Assembly (NCBI RefSeq): GCF_021390495.1
Contig: NZ_JAJEJP010000002.1
Location: 2,046,001 to 2,110,000, forward strand
Reading direction: 5' to 3'
Length of the DNA: 64,000 bases
Origin: Paraburkholderia sp. ZP32-5
Lineage (GTDB): Bacteria > Pseudomonadota > Gammaproteobacteria > Burkholderiales > Burkholderiaceae
Shown: piece after piece, positions 43,538-52,510 of the stretch
Layout of the letters: each line of letters begins with the position of its first letter
Numbering within the stretch: the stretch's first letter is position 1
Notes under the pieces: generated by a model
Told to the model about the DNA's origin: nothing
Databases searched by the model: none
Seen by the model: only the letters and a program-made list of their open reading frames with translations
Position numbers and translations under genes: made by a program

Positions 43538-44095
43538 GTGGTAAGCGATCCGACCGAAGCAATTGCTTCGCGCATCAAGACAGAACGCGAGGCGCGGAAC
43601 TGGTCTCTCGCCGAACTGGCGGAGCGTTCGGGCGTGTCCAAGGCGATGATCAGCAAGATCGAGCGCAACGAGGCGAGCCCTACGGCGACGGTGCTGGGGC
43701 GGCTGTCGGGCGCCTTTGGCCTGCAACTGTCGACCTTGCTCGCGCTGGCCGAGCAGGCCGGCATGCGGCTCAGCCGGGCCGACGCACAACCGCTGTGGCG
43801 GGATCCGGAGACTGGATACACGCGGCGCGTCGTGTCGCCGCTGAACGGCTCGGCGCTCGAACTGGTGCATGTGACGTTGCCGCCGCAAACGCGCGTGGCC
43901 TATCCGCCGTCGGCGTTCTCGTTCCAGCACCAGCAGATTTGGGTAACGTCGGGCACCCTCGTCTTCGAAGAGGGCGAACTCACGCACGTTCTCGAGGAAG
44001 GCGACTGCCTGCAGTTAGGGCCGCCGGTTGCCTGCGCATTCGAGAATCGGACTGCGGATGAATGCGTCTATCTGCTTGGGCTGCTGAAGCGGTAG
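43538..44095 (+). CDS. XRE-family regulator with cupin domain
   Basis: A 185-residue regulator with an N-terminal XRE helix-turn-helix (about 10-65; SVSKAMISKIERNEASP-like recognition) and a C-terminal cupin sensor (about 105-180, with HQQIWVTSGTLVFEEGE). Such proteins respond to small ligands and control the neighbouring operon. It starts at GTG 43538 with AGGAG at 43528-43532; the longer frame to 43481 is less likely. It is divergent from the monooxygenase operon and probably controls it through the palindrome at 43379-43414. Confidence 0.85.
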   Translation: MVSDPTEAIASRIKTEREARNWSLAELAERSGVSKAMISKIERNEASPTATVLGRLSGAFGLQLSTLLALAEQAGMRLSRADAQPLWRDPETGYTRRVVSPLNGSALELVHVTLPPQTRVAYPPSAFSFQHQQIWVTSGTLVFEEGELTHVLEEGDCLQLGPPVACAFENRTADECVYLLGLLKR

Positions 44096-44272
44096 GCCGC
44101 CTGATGTGGCCGCGTGATGTGGCTACATGAGGTGGCCATATGCAGCAGGCCGCGTGGAAAAGCGCCCCGCGCTGCTTCCCGATACACTACGCGGTTGTTT
44201 ATCCGCGCGCCGGCCGAACGGCGACGACCGCCGTCACCGCGCCGCCGCCCGTCTCATCTCAGGATTCAGGTA

Positions 44273-44605
44273 ATGAAACGCGTCGTCGTATCCGCGCTCG
44301 TCGCGCTGTGCGTCGCGCAACCGGCCGCCCAGGCCGTTGCGCAAACCGTCAGCGATCAATGTTTTGCCTTGGGCGATATCGCCGGCCAGGTCGCGTCATG
44401 GCGCACGCACAAGAAAACCAAAGCGCAGGCGCTCGATCAGGCCGCCTACTACTACAAAGACCCGTCCGATCGCGCGGCGGTCGACGCGATCATCGACAAG
44501 ATCTACCGCCCCGACGCGCCGCACATGACGCCCGATCAGGCCAGCATGGCCATCACGTCGGACTGCGTGAACCAGCAGAAGGAAAAGGCCGCGCCGGCGA
44601 AGTGA
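44273..44605 (+). CDS. small exported protein of unknown function
   Basis: A 110-residue protein with a clear signal peptide (residues 1-24, ending AVAQ). Two Cys (about 30 and 98) could form a disulfide in the periplasm. The mature part is mainly helical, with a DQAAYYYKDPSDRAAVDAIIDKIY segment. No domain is recognised. It lies between the XRE-cupin gene and the convergent GH42 gene and may be monocistronic. Confidence 0.72.
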   Translation: MKRVVVSALVALCVAQPAAQAVAQTVSDQCFALGDIAGQVASWRTHKKTKAQALDQAAYYYKDPSDRAAVDAIIDKIYRPDAPHMTPDQASMAITSDCVNQQKEKAAPAK

Positions 44606-44648
44606 TGTATGCGTGCTGCGGCGCGTGCGTTTTCGCGTATGCGCTGCA

Positions 44649-46613
44649 TCACGCGTCTTGCCACACGCAAACATCTCCGCTCTTCAGCCGCGGCTCGCCG
44701 AGCACAAAGGTCGCCTTGGCCGGCGCAGGCACCTGCACCGGCTGCGCACTGAAATTGAAGGCGAACGTCAGGCCGCCGCGCCGGCGAATCCGCAATCCAT
44801 CGACGAGCAATTGCGTATCGAGGCGCGCGTCGCGCGCCGCCTGCCGCAGTACCGTGCGATGCAGTTCGTGCGACAGCCATCCAGCGACATAACGCACATT
44901 GCCGTGCATCAGCAACGCGGGCCACGCATCGTCGAAGCGCGCGGCGACGCGCGTCTCGCCATTGGCGCGCACATGCTCGCGCCAGTGCAGCGCACTCCCC
45001 TGCATGTCGTCGATAGCCAGCGCGGGCGTCAGCGTCGGCCGCAGCGTTTCCACTTCCAGCACCTGAATCGGCAGCACGCGCTGCAATGCACCAGGCGGCA
45101 GATTGCCGGGAATCGCGAACGTGCTCGTCTTCGAACCGCTGCGCGGACCGAACACCCATTGCGCCGTGCTACGCGAGATCTGCGCGACGAGCGCGTCGTC
45201 GATCACCGCGAGGCTCGGCACGACGACGAGCCGATATGCCGAAAGATCCGCGCGGCTCGACACGATATCGACGTCGAGTCCGAGTTCGCGCAGCGACGCG
45301 TAGTAGTCGAACGCAAGCGTCTGATAATCGAAGCTCTTGCCGTGCCGTTGAATCTCGAACATCCATTGCGTTTCGTAATCGAACACCAACGCGACGGCCG
45401 AGCGCGCGGGCGCGGCGAGCGTCGACAGTGCCGTTGAATTCGCAATCTCGCGCGCCGCCTGCCGCACCTCCAGACCGCCCGGCGACAGCTCGCTATTCGG
45501 CAGATTGAGCCCGGAGTGCATCTGCTCCTGCGCATAAGGACACTGACGCCAGCGGAAATACGACACCAGCTCCGCGCCGTGCGCAAACGCCTCATACGCC
45601 CACAGCCGCACCATCCCCTGCGCCGGCACCGGATTCCACGAGGCCCAGTTCACCGGCCCCGCCTGCTGCTCCATCACCCAGAAGCGGCCGGCGCCAACGC
45701 CCCGATAGCGGTCGTGATCGAACGCGGACACATCGGGATGCCCGGTGCGCGCGAAGCGCGCTTTCTGTTCGTCGGGCAGCGCGATCGTTTCGGTGCGCGC
45801 GATCGGATAGCTGTCCCATGCGGCGACGTCGATCGCGTTATCCGCGGCAAAGCGATAGTGATCGAAGGTCGTGAAAAAGCCCATGAAGTTGTGCAGCAGA
45901 TCGGCGTTCGGCGCGTGCTCGCGCAGCACGTCGATCTGCTCGCGATGGAAGCTCGCCACTTCGTCGGACATGAAGCGGCGAAAGTCGAGCAGATGGCTCG
46001 GGTTCGCGTCGGTGGGCGTCAGGTTCGGCAAGCCGATTGCGTCGAACGATGGATACTCCATGCTCCAGAACACGTTGCCCCACGCGTCGTTCAATGCGTC
46101 GACGGTTTCGTAACGCTGCCGCAGCCACGCGTGAAAACGCTTCAGTGCCGCGTCCGAATAGCTCGGCACCGTGTCGTGGCAACCGAGTTCATTGTCGGTC
46201 TGCCACGCGACGATCGACGGATGCCGTCCATAGCGTTGCGCCATCGCGGCGACGATACGCACGCATTCGCGCCGATACGTATTGCTCGAAATATCGTAAT
46301 GACGGCGCGAGCCGAAATTCCAGCGCGTGCCGTCGTGACGCACCGGCAACACGTCCGGATAGGCATCGACGAGCCACTTCGGCGGCGACGCGGTCGGCGT
46401 GCCCAATACGAGTTTCAGGCCCGCATTCGCGAGCGCTTCAACGGCTTCGTCGAGCCATTGCCACGCGAATTCGCCGGCGCGCGGCTCCATGCGGCTCCAT
46501 GCAAATTCGGCGATCCGCACGTGCGTGATGCCGAGTTCGACCATCCGCTGTGCGTCGTCGGCCCACATCGTGCGCGGCCATTGTTCCGGGTAGTAGCAGA
46601 CACCTAGTTGCAT
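44649..46613 (-). CDS. GH42 beta-galactosidase
   Basis: A 654-residue glycoside hydrolase family 42 enzyme. The acid/base Glu142 lies in TDNELG and the nucleophile Glu315 in VMEQQAGPVNW. The GVCYYPEQWP start and NFGSRRHYD (about 99-107) are family landmarks, with the trimerisation and small C-terminal domains after residue 380. No signal peptide is visible, so it acts in the cytoplasm on imported galactosides. It ends the leftward operon with the ABC importer. Confidence 0.92.
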   Translation of the reverse strand: MQLGVCYYPEQWPRTMWADDAQRMVELGITHVRIAEFAWSRMEPRAGEFAWQWLDEAVEALANAGLKLVLGTPTASPPKWLVDAYPDVLPVRHDGTRWNFGSRRHYDISSNTYRRECVRIVAAMAQRYGRHPSIVAWQTDNELGCHDTVPSYSDAALKRFHAWLRQRYETVDALNDAWGNVFWSMEYPSFDAIGLPNLTPTDANPSHLLDFRRFMSDEVASFHREQIDVLREHAPNADLLHNFMGFFTTFDHYRFAADNAIDVAAWDSYPIARTETIALPDEQKARFARTGHPDVSAFDHDRYRGVGAGRFWVMEQQAGPVNWASWNPVPAQGMVRLWAYEAFAHGAELVSYFRWRQCPYAQEQMHSGLNLPNSELSPGGLEVRQAAREIANSTALSTLAAPARSAVALVFDYETQWMFEIQRHGKSFDYQTLAFDYYASLRELGLDVDIVSSRADLSAYRLVVVPSLAVIDDALVAQISRSTAQWVFGPRSGSKTSTFAIPGNLPPGALQRVLPIQVLEVETLRPTLTPALAIDDMQGSALHWREHVRANGETRVAARFDDAWPALLMHGNVRYVAGWLSHELHRTVLRQAARDARLDTQLLVDGLRIRRRGGLTFAFNFSAQPVQVPAPAKATFVLGEPRLKSGDVCVWQDA

Positions 46614-46703
46614 GTGAAAGTCTCGTGGTGAATTGACGCCGACGTGTGCGTCAATCGTTGTTCAGGTCGTGATGCCGTTGCTTATCGGTTGCTTGTGCGT
46701 TGC

Positions 46704-47555
46704 TCATCCCTTGCTCGCGCCGAACGTCAGCCCAGCGACGAAGTGCCGTTGCATCGCGAAGAACATCAGCACCGAAGGCAACGCGGCCAGCACCGAGCCC
46801 GCCGCGACCAGATTCCACGCGGTGGTCCACTGCCCCTTCAGCGCGGCAACGCCGACCGTGATCGGTGCGGCATCGTCGCCCTGCGTCAGACACAGCGCCC
46901 AGAAATAGTCGTTCCATACGAACGTGAATACGAGAATGCCGAGCGCGGCCAACGCCGGACGAATCAATGGCAGCACGATGCGCAGATAGATCGTCCATTC
47001 CCCCGCGCCTTCGACGCGCGCCGCTTCGATCATCTCGAACGGCAACTGCTTGATGAAGTTGCGCAGAAACAGCGTGCAAAAGCCGGTCTGAAACGACACG
47101 TGAAAAATCACCAGCGCCCACACGGTATTGAAGAGTCCGACTTTCAATGCCATGTCGCGCACCGGAATCATCAGGATCTGGATCGGCACGAAATTACCGG
47201 CGACGAACGCGAACAGCACCGCCGTATTGCCCGGAAAGCGATAGATCGCCAACGCGAAGCCCGCCATCGACGCCAGTACGATCGCGCCGATCACCGAAGG
47301 CACCGTAATCAGCACGCTATTGGCGAAGTAATGCAGCATCGGCGTTTGCGTGAGCGCGGTGCCGTAGTTTTCGAGCAACGCGAAATGTTTTGGCCAACCC
47401 CAGTAATCGCCCTGCACCAGTTCATCCGACGAGCGGATCGACGTGACGAGCACCGCGAGCATCGGCAGCAGCCAGATCACCAATGCGAGTGGCAACGACG
47501 CCTTATAGAGCGCGCGATTGAGTGGTTTCCAGCGTTCGACCGGCAGCGGATACAT
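46704..47555 (-). CDS. ABC sugar transporter permease (MalG-like)
   Basis: A 283-residue permease with six membrane segments of the CUT1 carbohydrate family. The EAA loop EAARVEGAGEWTIYLRIVLP (about 178-197) is intact and should contact the ATPase. The short N-terminus (PVERWKPLNRAL) is typical of the MalG-type partner. It sits between the GH42 gene and the MalF-type gene, 41 bases after the latter. Confidence 0.88.
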   Translation of the reverse strand: MYPLPVERWKPLNRALYKASLPLALVIWLLPMLAVLVTSIRSSDELVQGDYWGWPKHFALLENYGTALTQTPMLHYFANSVLITVPSVIGAIVLASMAGFALAIYRFPGNTAVLFAFVAGNFVPIQILMIPVRDMALKVGLFNTVWALVIFHVSFQTGFCTLFLRNFIKQLPFEMIEAARVEGAGEWTIYLRIVLPLIRPALAALGILVFTFVWNDYFWALCLTQGDDAAPITVGVAALKGQWTTAWNLVAAGSVLAALPSVLMFFAMQRHFVAGLTFGASKG

Positions 47556-47596
47556 GACGAAGTACTCCTCGGGAGCAGCGAAATCCAGCGATGAAA

Positions 47597-48502
47597 TCAG
47601 CTTTCCTCGCGCAGCATGCGGCGCAAATGGAACACGATATAGACGAGCATGATCGCGAACAGCACGACGGCAATCGCCGCGGAATAGCCTTCTCGGTAGT
47701 ACTTGATCGCCTGGTCGTACATGTAATAAGCGAGCACGGTCGAACTGTCGAATGGCCCGCCACTACTCATTACCGCGATCAGATCGAAGCTGCGCAGCGC
47801 ACCGATCACGGTCAGCACGACCGCCATGAAGGTGGCGGGCCGCAATTGCGGCAGGATCACGTGCCACAAAAGACGCAGCCCTTGCGCGCCCTCCATCCGC
47901 GCAGCCTCGACCACCTCGGGATTGATGCCAGTGAGCCCGGTCAGATACAGCACCATACAGAACGGCGTTTGCGGCCACAGCGCGGCGAAGATGATGCCGA
48001 AGGTGACCGTGTGCGGATCGCCGAGCACCGGAATGCCGCGCCCGACGATCAGGCGCAAGAGCCCGAACGTCGGGTCGTAGAACCAGCTGAATACAAGGCC
48101 GACCACCACGCCCGACAATACGAACGGCGCGAAAAACAGCGACTTCACGACACGCATGCCGCGCACGTGCTGATTCAGATACAGCGCGAACATCAAGCCC
48201 AACGGCGGCGCCAGAAGAAACAACGCGAGCCAGATCAGGTTGTTCTTCAGCGCCGTATAAAACGTATCGGACTGAAACAGCTCGACGTAATTGGCGAGAC
48301 CCGCGAAGGTCTTCGGCGTCATGCCGTCCCAGTTATAGAAGCTCAGCGAAATGCTGCTGATGATCGGATAGATCACGCACAGCGTGAACAACGCGCAGCC
48401 CGGCAGCAGAAAGAAAAACGCCGCGCGATGCTGATGACGGCGCGTCGTCGAGACGCGACGGGGCCGCGCCGCTGGCAGGCGGCGCGCTGCGGTATCGGAC
48501 AT
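47597..48502 (-). CDS. ABC sugar transporter permease (MalF-like)
   Basis: A 301-residue CUT1 permease with six membrane segments and an EAA loop (VVEAARMEGAQGLRLLWHVILP). The longer N-terminus before the first membrane segment (AAFFFLLPGCALF) fits MalF-type subunits. I use ATG 48502, where protein-like sequence begins. It follows the binding-protein gene by 98 bases. Confidence 0.88.
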   Translation of the reverse strand: MSDTAARRLPAARPRRVSTTRRHQHRAAFFFLLPGCALFTLCVIYPIISSISLSFYNWDGMTPKTFAGLANYVELFQSDTFYTALKNNLIWLALFLLAPPLGLMFALYLNQHVRGMRVVKSLFFAPFVLSGVVVGLVFSWFYDPTFGLLRLIVGRGIPVLGDPHTVTFGIIFAALWPQTPFCMVLYLTGLTGINPEVVEAARMEGAQGLRLLWHVILPQLRPATFMAVVLTVIGALRSFDLIAVMSSGGPFDSSTVLAYYMYDQAIKYYREGYSAAIAVVLFAIMLVYIVFHLRRMLREES

Positions 48503-48600
48503 GGATCGGCCTCGGCGAAAATCGAATGCGGAAAAACGAAAGCGAAAACAAAGACGCAAGCGAACACCGGCCGCGATCACACGGCCGGGCGTCGTGAGAC

Positions 48601-49854
48601 TTACTTGTGATAGATGCGCTTGCGCGTCGCTTCGAGGTGAGCAAGTATCGTATCGATTTGCGACGGGTCGCTATAGAACTGCTGCATCGCCTTCATGCCT
48701 TCGTCGGCCATTTCCTTCTGCATGTCGCGATCGTAGAACTGCGCGATGCCGCCTTTCGTATTCGCGAGCGTCTGGAAGCCGACTTTCGAAATCGCGTCTT
48801 CCGGCTCGGCCGCCTGGCTATTGGACGGCAGTTGACCCCAGCCCTTCGCGAGTTCCGCGTTGATCTTCGGCGTCTCCATGAACGCAAGCAGCCTGCGCGC
48901 GTCGGCCTTGTTCTTCGCCTTCGCCGGAATCAGCAGTACGTTGACGGGACCGTCTTCGGCCATCGGCACGTTCGCATCGATCACCGGGAAACGGAAAAAG
49001 CCGATCTGGTCCTTGATCGACGCCGGGAAGCTCGCCGAGAAGAACGTGCCCATCAGCATCATCGCGGCCTTGCCGTTGACGAGAAACGGCGCGACCGAAT
49101 CGACATCGTAGGACAGCGCATTGTCGATATACGCGTGATTGTCGAGCAGCGTTTTCCACGTCGTGTAGACCTTCTTCACGCGCGGATCGGTATAAGGGAT
49201 TTCGCCGGCCATCAGCTTCTGATGGAACTCGTTGCCGTTGATACGCAGATCGAGGTAATCGAACCACGCGGCAAGCGTCCAGCCATCGCGCGCGGGCACC
49301 GCGATCGGCGCGACGCCGATCGCCTTCAGCTTGTTCGTCGCATCGATAAATTCTTCCCACGTTTTCGGCTCGCTTTTGATCCCCGCCTTCTCGAACAGAT
49401 CCTTGCGATAGAAAAAGCCGTACGCGTCATACCCGAGTGGCGCCGCGTACTGCTTGCCCTGATATGTCGACGCCTCCTTGACCGACGCATACTGCTGCGA
49501 CCAGTTGTTCTTCGCCCAATCCGGGCTCAGATCTTCGAGCAGCCCGCGTTGCGCGTAATAGGCCATCCGTTCGCCGTCGTGCCACGACACGACGTCGGGC
49601 GGATCGGTCGCGAGCCAGCCGCCCATCTGCACCTTGTACGCTTCCTCGGTGATGTACGTGACTTTCAGATCGACGTCGGGATTGGCTTTCTTGAACTGGT
49701 CGAATGCATCCTGCCAGGTCGAGCGCTGATTACCGCGCGCCGATACGTTGACGTTGAGCGTGGCCGCGTCGACGGCGGCGCTGCCGAGTGCACCGGCCAC
49801 CAGCGCGGCGGCGATCGACACCCGGGCAAGACGGCGAAGGCGAAGAGCAATCAT
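48601..49854 (-). CDS. extracellular sugar-binding protein of an ABC importer
   Basis: A 417-residue solute-binding protein of the MalE/CUT1 group with an N-terminal signal peptide (about 1-30, ending AVDA). The binding fold is recognisable by the QRSTWQDAFDQFKKANPDVD start, the VVSWHDGERMAYYAQRGLLEDLS segment and the FYRKDLFEKAGI region. It should bind a galactoside or related glycan fragment, since the operon ends in a GH42 enzyme. It is the first gene of the operon, read away from the LacI gene. Confidence 0.9.
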   Translation of the reverse strand: MIALRLRRLARVSIAAALVAGALGSAAVDAATLNVNVSARGNQRSTWQDAFDQFKKANPDVDLKVTYITEEAYKVQMGGWLATDPPDVVSWHDGERMAYYAQRGLLEDLSPDWAKNNWSQQYASVKEASTYQGKQYAAPLGYDAYGFFYRKDLFEKAGIKSEPKTWEEFIDATNKLKAIGVAPIAVPARDGWTLAAWFDYLDLRINGNEFHQKLMAGEIPYTDPRVKKVYTTWKTLLDNHAYIDNALSYDVDSVAPFLVNGKAAMMLMGTFFSASFPASIKDQIGFFRFPVIDANVPMAEDGPVNVLLIPAKAKNKADARRLLAFMETPKINAELAKGWGQLPSNSQAAEPEDAISKVGFQTLANTKGGIAQFYDRDMQKEMADEGMKAMQQFYSDPSQIDTILAHLEATRKRIYHK

Positions 49855-50038
49855 CCTGTGTCTCCTTGTCTACCTTGTTGACCGGCTACGCAGCGTGGCC
49901 GGCGATGTAAGCCGCTCTGTGGCGGAATCCGTAATTCGTCACTCGTCATTCGCAAGCCGGCCGGCTCATCGGCGGATGCTCGCCTCAGGCTTTCTGCGCA
50001 TCCGCCAAACCAGTCGCCGCCATGCTTTCTCCGCGCTG

Positions 50039-50054
50039 ATTTAACCGCTTAAAT
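50039..50054. promoter_or_regulatory. LacI-family operator 1
   Basis: ATTTAACCGCTTAAAT is palindromic at 14 of 16 positions with the central CG that LacI-family operators often have. Its sequence differs from operator 2 at one base. It lies about 185 bases from the binding-protein gene and 175 from the lacI-type gene. Confidence 0.75.
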
Positions 50055-50093
50055 TGCGCGCAAAAATAAACGTGCCGCCCTTGTGCCGGCGGC

Positions 50094-50109
50094 ATTTAAT
50101 CGCTTAAAT
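50094..50109. promoter_or_regulatory. LacI-family operator 2
   Basis: ATTTAATCGCTTAAAT, palindromic at 14 of 16 positions. It lies 55 bases (about five helical turns) from operator 1, so two repressor dimers would be on one face of the helix. Confidence 0.75.
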
Positions 50110-50227
50110 TCGAGTTCGATGGAGAAAGTCATGGTAGGTGTCTCCTGATGTTTTCCAGAAACTTAGCAATGTCGCCGATCGTCCGCAACATTTGAATTGC
50201 GCTCCCTGAATATGGGATATATCGAAC

Positions 50228-51262
50228 ATGGTCACGCTGTCTGAAGTGGCGAAGCGCGCGCAGGTTACCGCCGCCACCGTCTCCAATGTGCTGCGCAATC
50301 GCGAGAAAGTCCGCCCGGAAACCGCCGAGCGCGTGCTCAAAGCGATCGCCGATCTGGGCTACCGGCCCAACCTGAACGCGCGCGCGCTGGCCGAAGGCCG
50401 CTCGTCGACCCTGGCGCTGATGCTGTCGAATATCTCCAACCCGTTCTACCCGGAGTTCGTGCTCGCGGCCGAGCGCGCGGCGCGCAAACGCGGCTACTTC
50501 CTGATGGTCTGCAATACCGACGACGACGCCGAAATCGGCCGCGCGTATCTGAACCAGATTGCCGGCACGCTCGCCGACGGCGTGCTGGTAATGAACACGG
50601 ACATCACGATCAACGACCTGTGCGCGTCGGCAACGCATAGCGCGCCGATCCTGCTGGCGATGTGGGAACACCCCGAAATGCCGCCCGCACTCCCCTGCAT
50701 CGCGGTCGATTTCGCGCGTGCCGGCGAGTTGGCCGCGCAGCATCTGCTCGAACTCGGCCATCGCGACATCGGCCTGTTGATCGGTGACGGTTGCGGCGGT
50801 TTGCAGGATGCGCGCTCGAACGGTTTTCGCGCGGCAATGCGCGCGGCCGGCATCGAAGCCGACGCCGCCGCGGTGCTGCAGATTCGCGACTCGATCGACG
50901 CCGGCTACGCCGCCTGCATGCAATTGATGACGAACCGGCCGCAATTGAGCGCGATCTTCGCGACCAACGACCTGCTCGCGATCGGCGCCGTGCAGGCGCT
51001 GATCACGCTCGGGCGCTCGGTGCCCGGCGACGTATCGGTGATCGGCATCACCGACATCCAGCTCGCGCACCAGGTTCACCCCGCGCTGACCACCGTCGCG
51101 ATCCAGACGGCGGCGGTCGCGGAGTTGTCGATAGACAGTCTGATCAAGCTGATTCAGACGCCGGCACGGCAGCCGCCGATGGTGCTCGGCCCATCGCCCG
51201 AGCTGATCGTGCGTGCATCGACGGGGCCGCGTAGAAAGCGCGCGGCGCGGCGCCAGCGCTAA
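50228..51262 (+). CDS. LacI-family transcriptional regulator of the sugar operon
   Basis: A 344-residue LacI/GalR repressor. The DNA-binding domain is at residues 1-50 (VTLSEVAKRAQVTAATVSNV, hinge ALAEGRSS at about 55-62) and the periplasmic-binding-like sensor domain follows. It is divergent from the galactoside ABC operon and should repress it, and perhaps itself, through the two operators at 50039-50054 and 50094-50109. The inducer is probably a sugar released by the GH42 enzyme. Confidence 0.9.
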   Translation: MVTLSEVAKRAQVTAATVSNVLRNREKVRPETAERVLKAIADLGYRPNLNARALAEGRSSTLALMLSNISNPFYPEFVLAAERAARKRGYFLMVCNTDDDAEIGRAYLNQIAGTLADGVLVMNTDITINDLCASATHSAPILLAMWEHPEMPPALPCIAVDFARAGELAAQHLLELGHRDIGLLIGDGCGGLQDARSNGFRAAMRAAGIEADAAAVLQIRDSIDAGYAACMQLMTNRPQLSAIFATNDLLAIGAVQALITLGRSVPGDVSVIGITDIQLAHQVHPALTTVAIQTAAVAELSIDSLIKLIQTPARQPPMVLGPSPELIVRASTGPRRKRAARRQR

Positions 51263-51286
51263 TATCAACGGCCGTTACTTGACGAC

Positions 51287-52462
51287 TCACTCGACGATAT
51301 TAAAGTCGGCAAGATACTTATCGCTCAACGTAATGCCGAGGCCCGGCACATCGTCCGATAGTTGCAGATAACCGTTCTCCGGCTGCGGTTCGCCATCGAA
51401 GATGTAGTAGAACAATTCGTTGCCCACTTCGACGTCGAACACCGGAAAGAACTCCGACATCGGGCTCGCGGTACTCGACATCGTCAGATGGTAATTGTGC
51501 ATTTGCCCCGCGTGCGGAATCACCGGCACCGACCACGCTTCGGCCATTGCATTGATCTTGCGCGCGGCCGTAATGCCGCCGACGCGATTCGTGTCGTACT
51601 GGATCACATCGAGCGCGCGGCGTTCGAGCAGATCCTTGAAGCCATAGCTGGTGAACTCGTGTTCGCCGCCCGACACCGGTATCAGATTCATCTTCTTCAG
51701 TTCCTGATAGCCTTCGATATCGTCACCGATAACCGGCTCCTCGATCCAGCGCGGATTGAATTCGGCGAGACGCGGCAGCATCCGGCGCGCGTATTCGAGC
51801 GTCCAGCCCATATAGCACTCGACCATGATGTCGACCTCGTCGCCGGCCAGCTCGCGCAATAGCCGCACCTGTTCGAGGTTTTTCGCCATGCCTTGCGGGC
51901 CGTCCTTCGGCCCGTAACCGAAGCGCATTTTCAGTGCGGTAAAGCCGCTGTCCAGATAGCCTTGCGCTTCACCGAGAAACGCATCGCGATCGTCGTTGTT
52001 ATAGAGCTTCGACGCATAGCACCAGATCTTCTCTTTCGTGCGGCCGCCGAGCAGCTTGAATACCGGCTTTTTCACGGCCTTGCCCATGATGTCCCACAGC
52101 GCGATATCGACCGCGGAAATTGCCGCCATGCCGATGCCTTTGCGGCCCCACGCAAGAGTGCGGCGATACATCTTCTGCCAGATGTACTCGTTGTCGAATG
52201 GATCTTCGCCAATTGCAATCGGCGCGAGGTATTCGTCGATGATCTGTTTGGCGATGCGCGGCGCGAGTGCGCAATTGCCGATGCCGACCGTGCCGTCGTC
52301 GCATTCGATTTCCACCACGAGCCAGCCGTGGAAGCGAAACGAACCCATTGCATCGCCGCGCTCGTAAAGAATATCGACCGCGTTCGTGCAGAAATGCGCT
52401 TGCGGCGGCACGACCTTGCCTTTCCATTCGAAGACGCGCGTACGGATATGCGTGATTTTCAT
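51287..52462 (-). CDS. enolase-superfamily acid-sugar dehydratase (L-rhamnonate dehydratase-like)
   Basis: A 391-residue member of the mandelate-racemase subgroup. Metal ligands fit the acidic residues in [14 protein letters not shown] and GGEHEF. The general base is a His in [14 protein letters not shown], and the region [10 protein letters not shown] differs from the KxK of mandelate racemase, as in rhamnonate dehydratases. It should dehydrate an aldonic acid to a 2-keto-3-deoxy acid. The exact sugar acid is inferred. I use ATG 52462; TTG 52468 is an alternative. No other rhamnose gene is present, but an MFS gene follows upstream. Confidence 0.83.
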   Translation of the reverse strand: MKITHIRTRVFEWKGKVVPPQAHFCTNAVDILYERGDAMGSFRFHGWLVVEIECDDGTVGIGNCALAPRIAKQIIDEYLAPIAIGEDPFDNEYIWQKMYRRTLAWGRKGIGMAAISAVDIALWDIMGKAVKKPVFKLLGGRTKEKIWCYASKLYNNDDRDAFLGEAQGYLDSGFTALKMRFGYGPKDGPQGMAKNLEQVRLLRELAGDEVDIMVECYMGWTLEYARRMLPRLAEFNPRWIEEPVIGDDIEGYQELKKMNLIPVSGGEHEFTSYGFKDLLERRALDVIQYDTNRVGGITAARKINAMAEAWSVPVIPHAGQMHNYHLTMSSTASPMSEFFPVFDVEVGNELFYYIFDGEPQPENGYLQLSDDVPGLGITLSDKYLADFNIVE

Positions 52463-52510
52463 CTGCAACGATTCCTTGAAAAGAATGCCGTGAAGAGTGA
52501 ATGACCCGAG

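Larger units (their letters stand above)
49855..50227. other. 373-base divergent regulatory region of the sugar operon and the LacI gene
   Basis: No gene is present. It holds two matching LacI-type operators (50039-50054 and 50094-50109), and the divergent promoters should lie on either side of them. The rest shows nothing specific. Confidence 0.6.
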
